From: Hymenobacter siberiensis
Lineage (GTDB): Bacteria > Bacteroidota > Bacteroidia > Cytophagales > Hymenobacteraceae
Length of the DNA stretch: 64,000 nt
Reading direction: 5' to 3'
Assembly (NCBI RefSeq): GCF_018967845.1
Contig: NZ_JAHLZZ010000001.1
Span: forward strand, 3,038,001 to 3,102,000
Within the stretch, counting starts at the first letter, position 1. Every line of letters begins with the position of its first letter. The notes under the pieces are model-generated. The model saw only the letters and a list, made by a program, of their open reading frames with translations. It was not told where the DNA came from and searched no databases. A program made the position numbers and the translations under genes. Of this stretch, positions 35,029 to 44,169 are shown piece after piece.

Positions 35029-36591
35029 CTACATTTTCATGCCCTTCATGCCCTTCATGCCGCCGTGCTTCATGCCGCCGTGGCCCATGTTCATGCTCAT
35101 GCGCGGAGCGATGAAGCGCAGGTATACTTCAAAGGAGAGCGGGTTTTTGCCATAGGCATTTAGCAGCGCGGTGTTGTCGGTATTATAGGTATTGAGGGTG
35201 CCGGTGAGGCCGAGGTCGAGCCAGCCGGCTTTAGTTTTGGCGATGTATTTGGACGCGCCGAGGGTGAAGGCCGATACCTGCCGGTTCGCGTGCCCGGCTT
35301 CGTCGGTGGCGGCCGGCAGCAGCAGCTCGCCATAATTCAGCTGGAGGGTTTCGAGGCGGGTGAACAGATTGAACTGGCGGGCCTGCAGGTTGCTTTCCAG
35401 TAGGAAGGAATTGGAATACGTCGTTTCCTCGCCACTGCCGTCGTGCCGGTTCATGCCCCACACGAAGGTGGAGGACAGGATGCTCCCCTTGCCCACATTC
35501 GCATTGTGCAGCACCGAGGCCGTGGTGCGGTCCACGTTGTCGTTGGGTTCCAGCTCCTCGGGGCTCTGGAGGTGGGCGGCCGAAACCTGCAGCGCCAGAT
35601 TATCCGAAGGGTTCACCGAGAGGCGCCCGCTGTAGGAGTCGAAGCGCGGCTTATCGAAGCTATAGCGGTTTTCGTTGGGCTCGCGGCCGGTGAAGAGCGA
35701 GCCTTCGAGCTTGGCGTTGCGGTAGCGCACGCCCAGCGTGGCCACGCCGAACTGAATGTGGGTGGCATCCTGCCAGTGGTGGCCCAGCGGGGCCGCCGGC
35801 AGGTTGGCCGCCGAGGGCCGGTGCATGAACACGGGCGGCCCAATGGCCGGCTCGCCGGGGTAGCCCAGGTAGGCGGTCAGGTCCACGTCGGTGCTGGCGG
35901 CGTAGGTGTAGCCCACGGCCAGGGCGCTCACGAGGTCGTGCGGGTGCTGGTGGTCGTGCAGCTTCTCCCCCTTCCACGACTCGCCGGTCTGGAACAGCAG
36001 CGGGTAGCCCGCGCCGCCCACCGTCAGCGCATCGGCCGACACCATGGCCTGGATGCTGAACAGCCCGCGCTGGCCCACCAGGTGGTTGGCCATGCCCATT
36101 ACGTAGGTGTTAGCGCGGAAATTAGCATCGCCACGTAGCTGGCTATGGTTGAAATTCTGACTGGTGTAGCGTAGGAATGCGGAGTACATCAGCATCACGT
36201 CCCAACCCTTCGATTGGTACATCTGCATGTACATGGGCGAGGAATCGGGGTGCCAGCTCGTGCCCGAGCCCTGGCGCGTCATCGGCAGGTTTTTAGAGAA
36301 CGAGTTGCGCATGTCCATCATCGTGTCGCCGCTGCTGTCGGCGGCCGTGCCCATGTTCATGCTTGGCATTGCAGACATGGCCGGCGCGGGTGGAGTAGTC
36401 GGCGTGGCGGTCGGGGCGGGTATGTTCATGCCGGGCATATTCATTTCCGGCATGGCCGGCGCGGCCGACTTGGCCTTTGCCTTGGGTGCGGGCATCGGCG
36501 TCGACATATCCATGCCCGGCATGTTGGTGTGCTGAGCAAAGGCCGAAGTGCCCAGCAACAGGCCCAAAGAAGTGAGAAGAAGCGGTTTCAT
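35029..36591 (-). CDS. Met/His-rich outer-membrane protein, possibly metal-related
   Basis: The product is 520 aa from the ATG 36591 (MKPLLLTSLGLLLGTSAFAQ signal). The mature N-terminus is a Met- and Pro-rich stretch with many MxM motifs (MPGMDMSTPMPAP, MPEMNMPGMNIP, MPSMNMG), and the C-terminus ends in MGHGGMKHGGMKGMKGMKM. Such Met/His clusters bind copper or silver in known resistance proteins. The middle 350 residues look like a beta-barrel (YSAFLRYTSQNFNHS, FGVATLGVRYRN, YSGRLSVNPSDNLALQVSAAHL). A role in copper handling is inference; no copper pump or regulator is adjacent. It may be upstream-regulated from the 36592-36796 gap. Confidence 0.8.
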   Translation of the reverse strand: MKPLLLTSLGLLLGTSAFAQHTNMPGMDMSTPMPAPKAKAKSAAPAMPEMNMPGMNIPAPTATPTTPPAPAMSAMPSMNMGTAADSSGDTMMDMRNSFSKNLPMTRQGSGTSWHPDSSPMYMQMYQSKGWDVMLMYSAFLRYTSQNFNHSQLRGDANFRANTYVMGMANHLVGQRGLFSIQAMVSADALTVGGAGYPLLFQTGESWKGEKLHDHQHPHDLVSALAVGYTYAASTDVDLTAYLGYPGEPAIGPPVFMHRPSAANLPAAPLGHHWQDATHIQFGVATLGVRYRNAKLEGSLFTGREPNENRYSFDKPRFDSYSGRLSVNPSDNLALQVSAAHLQSPEELEPNDNVDRTTASVLHNANVGKGSILSSTFVWGMNRHDGSGEETTYSNSFLLESNLQARQFNLFTRLETLQLNYGELLLPAATDEAGHANRQVSAFTLGASKYIAKTKAGWLDLGLTGTLNTYNTDNTALLNAYGKNPLSFEVYLRFIAPRMSMNMGHGGMKHGGMKGMKGMKM

Positions 36592-36848
36592 AAATAGAGT
36601 GAGTTGGCAGGGTTGATTAATCGTAGGCACTTACGCTGTTTGGGAGCTATACTGCTTGGCAGGCCAACCACCCTGGAGTACGATGTACTATTTAACTATG
36701 AGGAATAGGTATCTGCGCGGGCTGCCGGCATTTCGGATAGCCTCAGTTTGACGGTACAAAATTCGGGCGCAATAGCCCCGGCTACGATACGTAATCTGTA
36801 GTACTCCCCAAAAGCTGGACAGGTTAAGCGGGCTAGCTTAGCTCGATT

Positions 36849-37133
36849 ATGATCCCAAAACGCACCCGCCGTCGCTATACGGCCGAGTTCAAAGCGGAGG
36901 TGGCGCTAGCCGCCCTCACCGAGCGCCAGCCATTGGCCGAGCTGGCCGCTCACTACCAATTGGCTACCGCTCAAATCACCCGTTGGAAGCTGCAACTGCG
37001 TGAGCAGGCCACCCAGGTTTTCACCGAAGCGCCTGCGGCCGGCACGCCCTTACCCGACGTCGAGCCCCTCTACGCGGCCATCGGTCGGTTGCAAATGGAA
37101 AACGCGCTGCTAAAAAAAACGCTACCCCGATGA
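36849..37133 (+). CDS. IS3-family transposase OrfA
   Basis: The product is 94 aa. It is the helix-turn-helix protein of IS3 elements: IPKRTRRRYTAEFKAEVALAAL, LAELAAHYQLATAQITRWK, and a leucine-zipper-like end (IGRLQMENALLKKTLPR). An eight-A run at the end (CTAAAAAAAACG, about 37111-37118) is a typical slippery site for -1 frameshifting into orfB. The stop TGA overlaps the orfB ATG. Confidence 0.93.
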   Translation: MIPKRTRRRYTAEFKAEVALAALTERQPLAELAAHYQLATAQITRWKLQLREQATQVFTEAPAAGTPLPDVEPLYAAIGRLQMENALLKKTLPR

Positions 37134-37838
37134 GCACGGCCCAACAACGGGTCCTGGTTCAGGCCTCGGACCCGGCCGGTAGCTCGGTCGCCGCTCGCTG
37201 CCAGGCCCTGGGCCTGGCCCGCAGCAGCTTCTACTACCAGCCCTGCGGAGAAAGTGCTTACAACCTGGAGCTCATGCGCCTGCTCGATGAGGAGTTTACC
37301 GACCACAACTTCAAAGGAGTGCTCGGCCTGCGCGACCACCTGCGCCTGGCCGGCCACGCCGTCAATGCCAAGCGCGTGCGCCGCCTCGTGCGCCTGATGG
37401 GCCACGAGCCGATTTATCCCAAACCGCGCTTGTCCATTCCTGGTCAAGGCGTTACGCCCTACCCGTACCTACTGCGGGACCGCCCGGCCACCGCCCCGAA
37501 TGAGGTATGGAGTACCGACATCACGTACGTGCCCATGGCCAAGGGCTTTCTCTATCTGGCCGCCGTGCTCGACTGGCACTCGCGCTACGTGCTCAGCTGG
37601 CAGCTCTCCAACACGCTCGACGTGGGCTTTTGCCTGCAAGCCCTGGGCGATGCGTTGCGCCATGCTCCGGCTCCCTACATCTTCAACTCCGACCAGGGCA
37701 GCCAGTTCACCAGCCTCGCCTACGAACAAGCTTAGCTGGACGCCGGCTGCCGCATCAGCCGCGACGGCCGCGGCCGCGCCACCGACAATGCTTTCATCGA
37801 ACGCCTCTGGCGCACGGTCAAATGGGAACATATCTATC

Positions 37839-38903
37839 TAGGACTTACGCATTTTGGGGTACTTTAAGCAAAACCGCCCGCTCATGCTGACCCAAACCGC
37901 TTACATCGAGTACCTGCTCAGTACGCCCACGAACTACACCTGCACGCATTTGGCCGCCCATCTGCCCGATGTAAGCCACGACCAGGTGAATCGATTTTTG
38001 CGCATGAGCACACTGCCAGTCAATCAGTTGCGCGAATTAGTTCAGCCCTTGCTCCACGATTCGCCGGAGGCTTTTCTGCTCGTCGACGACAGCGTACAAG
38101 ACAAACGCTACAGCCGCTTTATCGCCCTGGCCAAGCGGCAGTATTCGGGCAACGTGCACGGCATGGTCACCGGCATTGGGCTGGTCAATTTGGTGCATAG
38201 CAGCGGCGAAGCCGGGGATTTCCTCCCCCTGGATTACCGCATCTACGCGCCCGACCAAGACGAACAGACGAAAAACGACCATTTTCTGGCCATGTTTGAC
38301 CAGGTTGTGGCGGAGGGCAAACTACTGGCACGCACCATTTTATTTGATTCCTGGTATGCGGGCAGCACGAATTTGAAACGCATTCATCGTGCCGGTTGGA
38401 CGTTTTTTACGACCCTGAAAAGCAACCGGTTGGTGAGCCTGGCCAAAGAAAGCGGCTACCAAGGCCTGACTACGCTGGAGCCGCCGCCCGGCGGTTGGAG
38501 TCAGGGCGTGGAAGTGCGCCTGAAAGAAGTGCCCTTTGGCGTAAAACGCTTCAAGCTAGTGGCCACGAACGGCGATATTGAATGGGTCATTACCAACCAC
38601 TTGGCTGCTCATCTGACCCGCGAAATGGTGATTGAAGCCGTGCAGGTGCGTTGGCAGGTCGAGGAGTTTCACCGCAGCTTCAAACAGTTGACGGGGTCGG
38701 AGAAGTGCCAGTGCCGGAAGGAGATGGCACAACGCAACCACTTGGCCTGTTGTTACTTGGCCTGGGTATCGCTGCGTCAACACGCCCGCCGCATGGGGCA
38801 AACTATTTATCAGGCGCACCAACAGCAATGGGCACCCTACCTGCGGCAGTTGCTCCAAAAGCCAATCATTCAAGCACTTGTATAGTCGAGTGCGTAAGTC
38901 CTA
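37839..38903 (+). mobile_element. DDE (IS4/IS701-like) insertion sequence nested in the IS3 element
   Basis: The element is 1065 bp with 13-bp perfect inverted ends, TAGGACTTACGCA at 37839-37851 and TGCGTAAGTCCTA at 38891-38903. It is flanked by a 5-bp direct repeat CTATC (37834-37838 and 38904-38908), the target duplication. One intact transposase gene fills it. Intact ends, target repeat and open frame show a recent insertion. Confidence 0.93.
37884..38885 (+). CDS. DDE transposase of the nested IS (IS4/IS701-like)
   Basis: The product is 333 aa from ATG 37884 (MLTQTAYIEYLLSTPTNYTC). An N-terminal helical DNA-binding part is followed by an RNase H-like core: LLVDDSVQDKRYSRF with the first Asp, KNDHFLAMF, ARTILFDSWYAGSTNLK with the second Asp, and QVRWQVEEFHRSFKQLTGSEKCQCR with the final Glu. 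The motif DDSVQDK and the SGN-HGMVTGIG phrase are those of transposases often filed under IS701. The frame is intact and the ends are good, so it may still be active. The start could also be a TTG at 37854. Confidence 0.92.
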   Translation: MLTQTAYIEYLLSTPTNYTCTHLAAHLPDVSHDQVNRFLRMSTLPVNQLRELVQPLLHDSPEAFLLVDDSVQDKRYSRFIALAKRQYSGNVHGMVTGIGLVNLVHSSGEAGDFLPLDYRIYAPDQDEQTKNDHFLAMFDQVVAEGKLLARTILFDSWYAGSTNLKRIHRAGWTFFTTLKSNRLVSLAKESGYQGLTTLEPPPGGWSQGVEVRLKEVPFGVKRFKLVATNGDIEWVITNHLAAHLTREMVIEAVQVRWQVEEFHRSFKQLTGSEKCQCRKEMAQRNHLACCYLAWVSLRQHARRMGQTIYQAHQQQWAPYLRQLLQKPIIQALV

Positions 38904-39191
38904 CTATCTTAACCCGGCCGATGACGGCCAGCACCTGCACCAGCAATTAACCGCGTACTTTGCCTACTACAATCATCGCCGACCCCATCAAAGTCTCGGG
39001 GGCCAAACGCCCGCCCACGTCCACCAAACCAACACAACATTCAATCATAACAATATTACTTAACAAGCCCCGCTAAACTGTCCAGTTTTTGGGGAGTAGC
39101 ACAGAACAAGCAACAAAAAACTATAACAAGCAACAAAAACGCCAGCTTCGGTAGCTGCCTGCGTAACATTAGTTAATTAGCCACCCGCTGC

Positions 39192-40607
39192 ATGCCTACT
39201 GAATCCGCTCCCGTTTCATCTGCCCGAATGATTGGCTGGCGGCCGGAGGGGGCAGTAGCCATTGGTATTGCGGCCGTTTTTGCGCTCTATCTCTTCACGT
39301 CCGAATATCATAATCTCTATTATGATGCGGAGGATTATTGGCAGCTGGGGCACCGCTTCTATCAGCAGGGCCGGTTCAGCTTGCTGGCTTACGATGATGC
39401 GCTACGCGGCTACAGTTACCCGCTGCTTAATTTCGCCTGTCTGCTTTTCCGCAAAGCTGTGCATTGGGAAGCTGTGACGGTCGTAAAATGCCTGAATGCC
39501 GCACTGGCCGGGGTGCTCTTCGGCGTGGTAGGGCCGAGGGTTTATCGGCTGGCTACTGGTGCTGCGGAGCTACCCTCTGTAGGCCGCCGCCTGCTTTGGG
39601 CGGGGTTGGGATTTGTCTTCTGGCGGGGCTATTTCAACTTCTCACTGTCGGATTTTCCGGCACTGCTGGCGCTGGGCGTGGCGCTTTGGCAAGCCCAGCG
39701 CCACCGCTTGGAAGCGGCTTTATGGGCGGGGGCGGCGTTGGCGTTGGCCGTAAATGTGCGGCCGGTTTACCTGGCCTCGGTGCTGCCGGTTGGCGGGCTG
39801 CTATTGCTGGGCTTTTCCCGGCCGGTGTGGCTACCCCGGCTGCTGCTGTTTGGTGTGGGTGCTACGCTTATTCTTACGCCGCAATGGCTTATCAACCGCC
39901 GCCATTTTGGGGCCAGCAGCCCGTTGGTACTTTCACAGTCGAAAGAGTTGCACATCCACAACCTGTACCTGCAAAAGCTGTGGTATGGCCTCATTCACGA
40001 AAAGTACGAGTCTTCCGTAGGGCGTGAACTGCCTACCGGCCAGCTGCTTTTTCTGGATGCTCAGGGGGACGCCGTGCTCAAAACGGAGCAGGTAGCTGAG
40101 TTCAGTTCCTTCAGCGAATACCTGCGCACGGTAGCACGGCACCCGTTCACCGTGGCCGGCGTGTATGCCCGGCACCTGTTCGCAGGCCTCGATATAAGTC
40201 ATCCCACGCCCTACCTCAGGCGCTGGAGCCCATCGATCTGGTTACAGTTTTTGAACTACACCATCTGGTGCTGGGCGGCGCTGGTAGCCCTGAATAGTCG
40301 GCCTACGCTGCGCACAATGCTGACCCTGGCAGGCCTGCTGCTACCCTGCTTGGCCGTGCTGCCCATGAGTATGGAAGTACGGTTTTTGCTGCCATTGCAT
40401 TTGTTGCTGCTGGCGCTGGTGGCCTTTGGTCGGTTTCCGGTTTGGGCGTTTCGGGGTCGGTATTGGTTGGCGTTGCCGGGGTGCTACAGTCTGGCGCTGG
40501 TGTGCTGCTTTGGGCTGTCGAACCATATCAAGCAGATGGTGGAGCCGCGTTTTCGGCCGTTCCTGTTATTGGCAGAGCATGGCACGGGGCCAGTGCCCCA
40601 CATGTAG
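39192..40607 (+). CDS. Polytopic membrane protein, GT-C glycosyltransferase-like
   Basis: The product is 471 aa with about ten hydrophobic helices. The first periplasmic loop holds SEYHNLYYDAEDYWQLGHRFYQQG, which fits the acidic loop (DxD/ExD-like) of GT-C type membrane glycosyltransferases. The rest (WRGYFNFSLSDFPALLALGVAL, RPVYLASVLPVGGLLLL, MEVRFLLPLHLLLLALV) is helical. A transfer of a sugar from a polyprenyl carrier is inferred only from layout. It begins 88 bases after the IS3 end and ends in a terminator hairpin shared with the next gene. Confidence 0.7.
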   Translation: MPTESAPVSSARMIGWRPEGAVAIGIAAVFALYLFTSEYHNLYYDAEDYWQLGHRFYQQGRFSLLAYDDALRGYSYPLLNFACLLFRKAVHWEAVTVVKCLNAALAGVLFGVVGPRVYRLATGAAELPSVGRRLLWAGLGFVFWRGYFNFSLSDFPALLALGVALWQAQRHRLEAALWAGAALALAVNVRPVYLASVLPVGGLLLLGFSRPVWLPRLLLFGVGATLILTPQWLINRRHFGASSPLVLSQSKELHIHNLYLQKLWYGLIHEKYESSVGRELPTGQLLFLDAQGDAVLKTEQVAEFSSFSEYLRTVARHPFTVAGVYARHLFAGLDISHPTPYLRRWSPSIWLQFLNYTIWCWAALVALNSRPTLRTMLTLAGLLLPCLAVLPMSMEVRFLLPLHLLLLALVAFGRFPVWAFRGRYWLALPGCYSLALVCCFGLSNHIKQMVEPRFRPFLLLAEHGTGPVPHM

Positions 40608-40625
40608 GTCCGGCCCCGTGCCATG
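40578..40625. terminator. Hairpin between converging genes
   Basis: CATGGCACGGGGCC at 40578-40591 pairs perfectly with 40612-40625 across a 20-base loop. It overlaps the last codons of the upstream gene and stops just before the end of the CoA-binding gene on the other strand. No T-run is present. Confidence 0.55.
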
Positions 40626-40631
40626 ACCACT

Positions 40632-40991
40632 CTAATACTGCCCAATCGAGAGCAGTACCAACGTGCAGGCTTCCTCCGTCTGGATGCCGCGCTGCTGGGC
40701 CAGGCGTTCCAGCTCGGGGTTTTCGGTGCCGGGGTTGAAGAGGATGCGCTTGGGCTTCAGGTCCAGAATGTAGTCGTACCAGGTGGGCTGGTTTTGCGGG
40801 CCCACGTAGAGCGTCACGGTATCGATATCCGTTTCTTGGGGCCGGTCGGTGTGAATGTCGAGCCCGGCCACCTGGCCTTTGCGAATGCCGACGGGCACTA
40901 CCTCGTGGCCGTGGTTTTTGAGCATGTGCGCCGCCCGGTACGAGTAGCGGGCCGGATTATCGGAGGCGCCGAGAACAAGAGTCTTTTTCAT
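40632..40991 (-). CDS. CoA-binding domain protein (YccU-like)
   Basis: The product is 119 aa from ATG 40991. It is a single Rossmann-like CoA-binding domain: KTLVLGASDNPARYSYRAAHMLKNHGHEVVPVG, then TVTLYVGPQNQPTWYDYILDLKPKRILFNPGTENPELERLAQQRGI and a final EACTLVLL. This short form is widespread and of unknown role; the domain is related to succinyl-CoA synthetase alpha. The longer frame to 41120 is not supported by the family N-terminus. Confidence 0.9.
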   Translation of the reverse strand: MKKTLVLGASDNPARYSYRAAHMLKNHGHEVVPVGIRKGQVAGLDIHTDRPQETDIDTVTLYVGPQNQPTWYDYILDLKPKRILFNPGTENPELERLAQQRGIQTEEACTLVLLSIGQY

Positions 40992-41126
40992 AATTGGATA
41001 GTAACGGGCACCCGGCGGGCGGGTGCGGATTGTTGAGGTAAGTTCAGTAGTACGAAAAGGCCACCGCATCGGCCAGCCTAACGCGCGGGCCCGCCGAAGG
41101 GTGCCCGTTTGGCTGAGCAATAAAGG

Positions 41127-42698
41127 CTAGCGGCGCACCGCCGCCCGCACGGCCTCGGCGCAGCGCTCGCCGTCCATGGCCGCCGACACGATGCCACCCG
41201 CGTAGCCCGCGCCCTCGCCGCACGGGTACAGCCCCGCCACCACCGGGTGCCGCAGCGTATCCTTGTCGCGCGGGATGCGGATGGGGGCCGAGGTCCGGCT
41301 TTCCACGCCCACAATCTGGGCGGCGTTGGTGGCGTAGCCGGGAATCTTCCGGCCAAAGTCGCGGAAGCCCTGGCGCAGGCGCTCGGCCAGCACCGGCCCC
41401 AGCACGTCGTCCATCTGCACCGACACCAGGCCGGGCTGGTACGACGTTTCGAGCAGGCTGCCGGACTGTTTGTTTTTGAGAAAGTCGCCGAGCAGCTGGG
41501 CCGGGGCCCGCTGCGTGCCGCCCGCCGCCCGGCAGGCCAGCTGCTCAATCTGCTGCTGAAAGTGCAGGCCGGCCAGCGGGCCGTGCTGCTTCACGTCCAT
41601 GTCGGCCAGCTCCACGGCGGCCACAATGCCGGAGTTGGCAAAGCGCGAGTCGCGGCGGCTCGGGCTCATGCCGTTCACCACTACCTCGCCCGGGGCCGTG
41701 GCCGCCGGCACTATGAAGCCGCCCGGGCACATGCAAAAGGAGAACACGCCGCGCTGCTCGCCGCGCACCTCCGTTTGGTGCACGAGCGAGTAGGAGGCGG
41801 CCGGTAGCAGGCCGCGGTCAATCCGGCGGTACTGGGCCTGGTCAATCAGCTCCTGCGGATGCTCGACGCGCACGCCCAGCGCAAAGGGCTTGGCCTCGAT
41901 GAGCACGCCGCGCCGGTGCAGCAGCTCGTAAATGTCGCGGGCCGAATGGCCGGTGGCCAGAATGGTGGCCTCCGCCTCGATGGTCACGCCGGTAGCCGTG
42001 ACCACGCCGCGCAGCTGGTTATTATCGAGCAGCAGGTCGGTCACGCGGGTTTCGAAATGCACCTCGCCGCCGGCTTCGATGATGGCCTCGCGCAGGGCCT
42101 GCACCACAGCCGGCAATTTGTTGGTGCCGATGTGGGGGTGAGCGTCCACTAGAATGTCGGGTGTCGCGCCGTGCTGCACCAGGCGGCGGAGCACGCTGCC
42201 CACATCGCCGCGCTTGGTGGCGCGGGTATACAGCTTGCCATCGGAATACGTGCCGGCCCCGCCTTCGCCAAAACAGTAATTGGAATCGGAGTTTACCAGC
42301 TGGTCTTTGTTGATGGCAGCGAGGTCGCGGCGGCGGGCGCGCACGTCTCGCCCGCGCTCCAGCACAATCGGTTTCAGACCCAACTCCAGGCAACGCAACG
42401 CCGCAAATAACCCCGCTGGGCCCGCCCCGATGATGAGAACCCGGGGGCTATTTACTTTCACATTTGGATAAACAAACCATGGTCCAAATAGCTCACTCGG
42501 TGGGGCGCTCCGGTAGATGTCGGCGCGTAGTCGTACCAGGGGTTGCCGGCCCCGGGCATCAATAGAACGCCGGCGTAAATGCACAAAATCGGCTTCGCCC
42601 GGGGCCAGGCCGGCCTGTTGTAAAATGGCTTCGTAGCGGGCCAGCTCATCAAACGCAACTTCGGGGGCAAGCAGTACTTCTAGTTCTTGTTTTAACAT
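41127..42698 (-). CDS. FAD-dependent dehydrogenase-like protein
   Basis: The product is 523 aa from ATG 42698 (MLKQELEVLLAPEVAFDE). A short N-terminal domain (residues 1-90) precedes the FAD-binding loop RVLIIGAGPAGLFAALRCLELGL and VLERG. The phrase DSNYCFGEGGAGTYSDGKLYTR and the cysteine motif FSFCMCPGGFIVPAAT are those of a large family of uncharacterised FAD-dependent dehydrogenases. The end PCGEGAGYAGGIVSAAMDGERCA is the second FAD contact. The substrate is unknown. The family is common and usually intact as here. Confidence 0.92.
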   Translation of the reverse strand: MLKQELEVLLAPEVAFDELARYEAILQQAGLAPGEADFVHLRRRSIDARGRQPLVRLRADIYRSAPPSELFGPWFVYPNVKVNSPRVLIIGAGPAGLFAALRCLELGLKPIVLERGRDVRARRRDLAAINKDQLVNSDSNYCFGEGGAGTYSDGKLYTRATKRGDVGSVLRRLVQHGATPDILVDAHPHIGTNKLPAVVQALREAIIEAGGEVHFETRVTDLLLDNNQLRGVVTATGVTIEAEATILATGHSARDIYELLHRRGVLIEAKPFALGVRVEHPQELIDQAQYRRIDRGLLPAASYSLVHQTEVRGEQRGVFSFCMCPGGFIVPAATAPGEVVVNGMSPSRRDSRFANSGIVAAVELADMDVKQHGPLAGLHFQQQIEQLACRAAGGTQRAPAQLLGDFLKNKQSGSLLETSYQPGLVSVQMDDVLGPVLAERLRQGFRDFGRKIPGYATNAAQIVGVESRTSAPIRIPRDKDTLRHPVVAGLYPCGEGAGYAGGIVSAAMDGERCAEAVRAAVRR

Positions 42699-42849
42699 TT
42701 GTGTAATATGAAAGGTGGCTATCCTTTTGGGTATAGGCTTGTTATTGCCCGGCATGGCTGCAAAGTTACGGCCGCCGGAGCAGCGTCGCCGGCACACAAA
42801 AAATCAGGCGGCCTCAGCCATCGCGGGCCGCGAATCGTTTATTTGCCCC

Positions 42850-44169
42850 ATGACTACAACTACCCTCTCCGCGCCGGTGTCGCGGTTGCGCTCCATTGTC
42901 AGCGGCTCCATTGGCAACCTTGTCGAGTGGTACGACTGGTATGCTTACTCAGCTTTTGCCCTCTACTTCGCTCCCGTGTTCTTCCCGCAGGGCAGTGCCA
43001 CGGCGCAGCTCCTGAACACGGCCGCGATTTTCGCGGTGGGGTTTCTGATGCGGCCGCTGGGTGCCTGGGTACTGGGCGCGTATGCCGACCGCCACGGCCG
43101 GCGGGCGGCGCTGTTGCTCTCGGTGCGGCTCATGGCGGGAGGCTCGCTGCTGATTGCGGTCGCCCCGGGCTACGCTACTATTGGAGTGCTTGCGCCGGTG
43201 CTGCTGCTGCTGGCCCGGCTGGTGCAGGGCATCAGCGTGGGGGGCGAGTACGGCACGTCGGCCACCTACCTGAGTGAGATGGCCGGCGCGAAGTACCGGG
43301 GCTTTTGGTCCAGTTTTCAATACCTCACCCTGATGGGTGGGCAGTTGCTGGCGCTGGTGGTGCAGCTGGGTTTGCAGCAGGTGCTCAGCCCAGCGCAGCT
43401 CGGAGCCTGAGGCTGGCGCGTACCGTTTGTGATTGGGGCGCTGGCGGCGCTGGGTGCCCTTTACCTGCGCACGCACATGGGCGAAACCGCCGCTTTCGAG
43501 CAGCAGCAATACGCCGTTTCGGCCAGTCCCGAAGGCGAAGGCCGAGCCCCCTCGCCCAGTCAGGTTCGCCTATTGATGCAGCATCCGCAGGCTGTGCTTA
43601 CGGTGGTGGGCCTCACGCTGGGCGGCACGCTGGTGTTCTACACCTTCACCACTTATGCCCAGAAATTCCTGGTTAATACCTCAGGCTTTTCTAAAGAGCA
43701 GGCCACTATAATTTCGTTTGGGGTTATGGCCGTAGCGCTATTATTTCAGCCGTTGCTGGGCGCTATTTCTGATAAGGTGGGGCGGCGGCCGGTGCTGCTC
43801 ATGTTTGGCATTGGGGCCACGCTGGGCACAGTGCTGCTGCTGCGGCAGCTGGCCCACACATAGGATGCGTGGGTGGCGGCGGGCCTGCTCATCGCGGCGC
43901 TGTTTGTGGTGAGCGGCTACACGTTCATCAGCGCGGTGGTGAAGGCGGAGCTGTTCCCCACCGAAATCCGGGCGCTGGGCGTGGGCCTGCCGTTTGCCCT
44001 CACGGTGGCCATTTTTGGCGGCACGGCCGAGTACGTGGCCCTGTTCGCCAAGCAGCACGGCGTGGAAGAATGGTTCTACTGGTACGTAACGGGCTGCGCG
44101 CTACTCTCGCTGCTGGTGTGCTGGCGCATGGGCGAAACGCGGGCCGAGAAGGGCCGGATGGTGGATTAG
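42850..44169 (+). pseudogene. MHS-type major facilitator transporter with two in-frame stop codons
   Basis: From ATG 42850 the frame reads as a metabolite:H+ symporter (GSIGNLVEWYDWYAYSAFALYFAPVFF, ADRHGRRAALLLSVRLMAGGSL, ARLVQGISVGGEYGTSATYLSEMA). A TGA at 43408-43410 falls where the family has Trp (GA-W-GWRVPFVIGAL). The frame goes on (TTYAQKFLVNTSGFSKEQATIISFG, DKVGRRPVLLMFG) to a TAG at 43861-43863 and then continues (DAWVAAGLLIAAL ... ELFPTEIRALGVGLPFALTVAIFGG) to 44169. All pieces are in one frame, so only two point mutations separate it from a 439-aa transporter of the KgtP/ProP family. Confidence 0.9.

Larger units (their letters stand above)
37130..39063 (+). pseudogene. IS3-family transposase OrfB, broken by a nonsense codon and an insertion
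   Basis: OrfB starts at the ATG overlapping the orfA stop. The DDE integrase core is visible: WSTDITYVPMAKGFLYLAAVLDWHSRYVLSWQ and YIFNSDQGSQFTS. A TAG at 37733-37735 interrupts the frame, which then continues as LDAGCRISRDGRGRATDNAFIERLWRTVKWEHIY, holding the last catalytic glutamate. At 37838 a second insertion sequence enters. The frame resumes after 38903 as LNPADDGQHLHQQLTAYFAYYNHRRPHQSLGG and ends at 39063. Without the insert the protein would read EHIYLNPADDG, the usual IS3 sequence. It cannot be functional as it stands. Confidence 0.9.
36797..39103 (+). mobile_element. IS3-family insertion sequence, split by a second IS
   Basis: The ends are inverted repeats: TGTAGTACTCCCCAAAAGCT on the left (from 36797) and TGTGCTACTCCCCAAAAACT read inward from 39103 on the right, with the match continuing to GGACAG. 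It carries orfA and orfB in the usual overlapping arrangement. Removing the nested element at 37839-38903 and one copy of its target leaves about 1.24 kb, normal for IS3. No 3- or 4-base target duplication is visible, so the insertion may be old. Confidence 0.9.

Noticed and set aside
43408-43410. TGA as selenocysteine in the MFS transporter
   Set aside because: The family has Trp at this place, a second stop (TAG) follows, and no SECIS-like structure or selenoprotein family fits.
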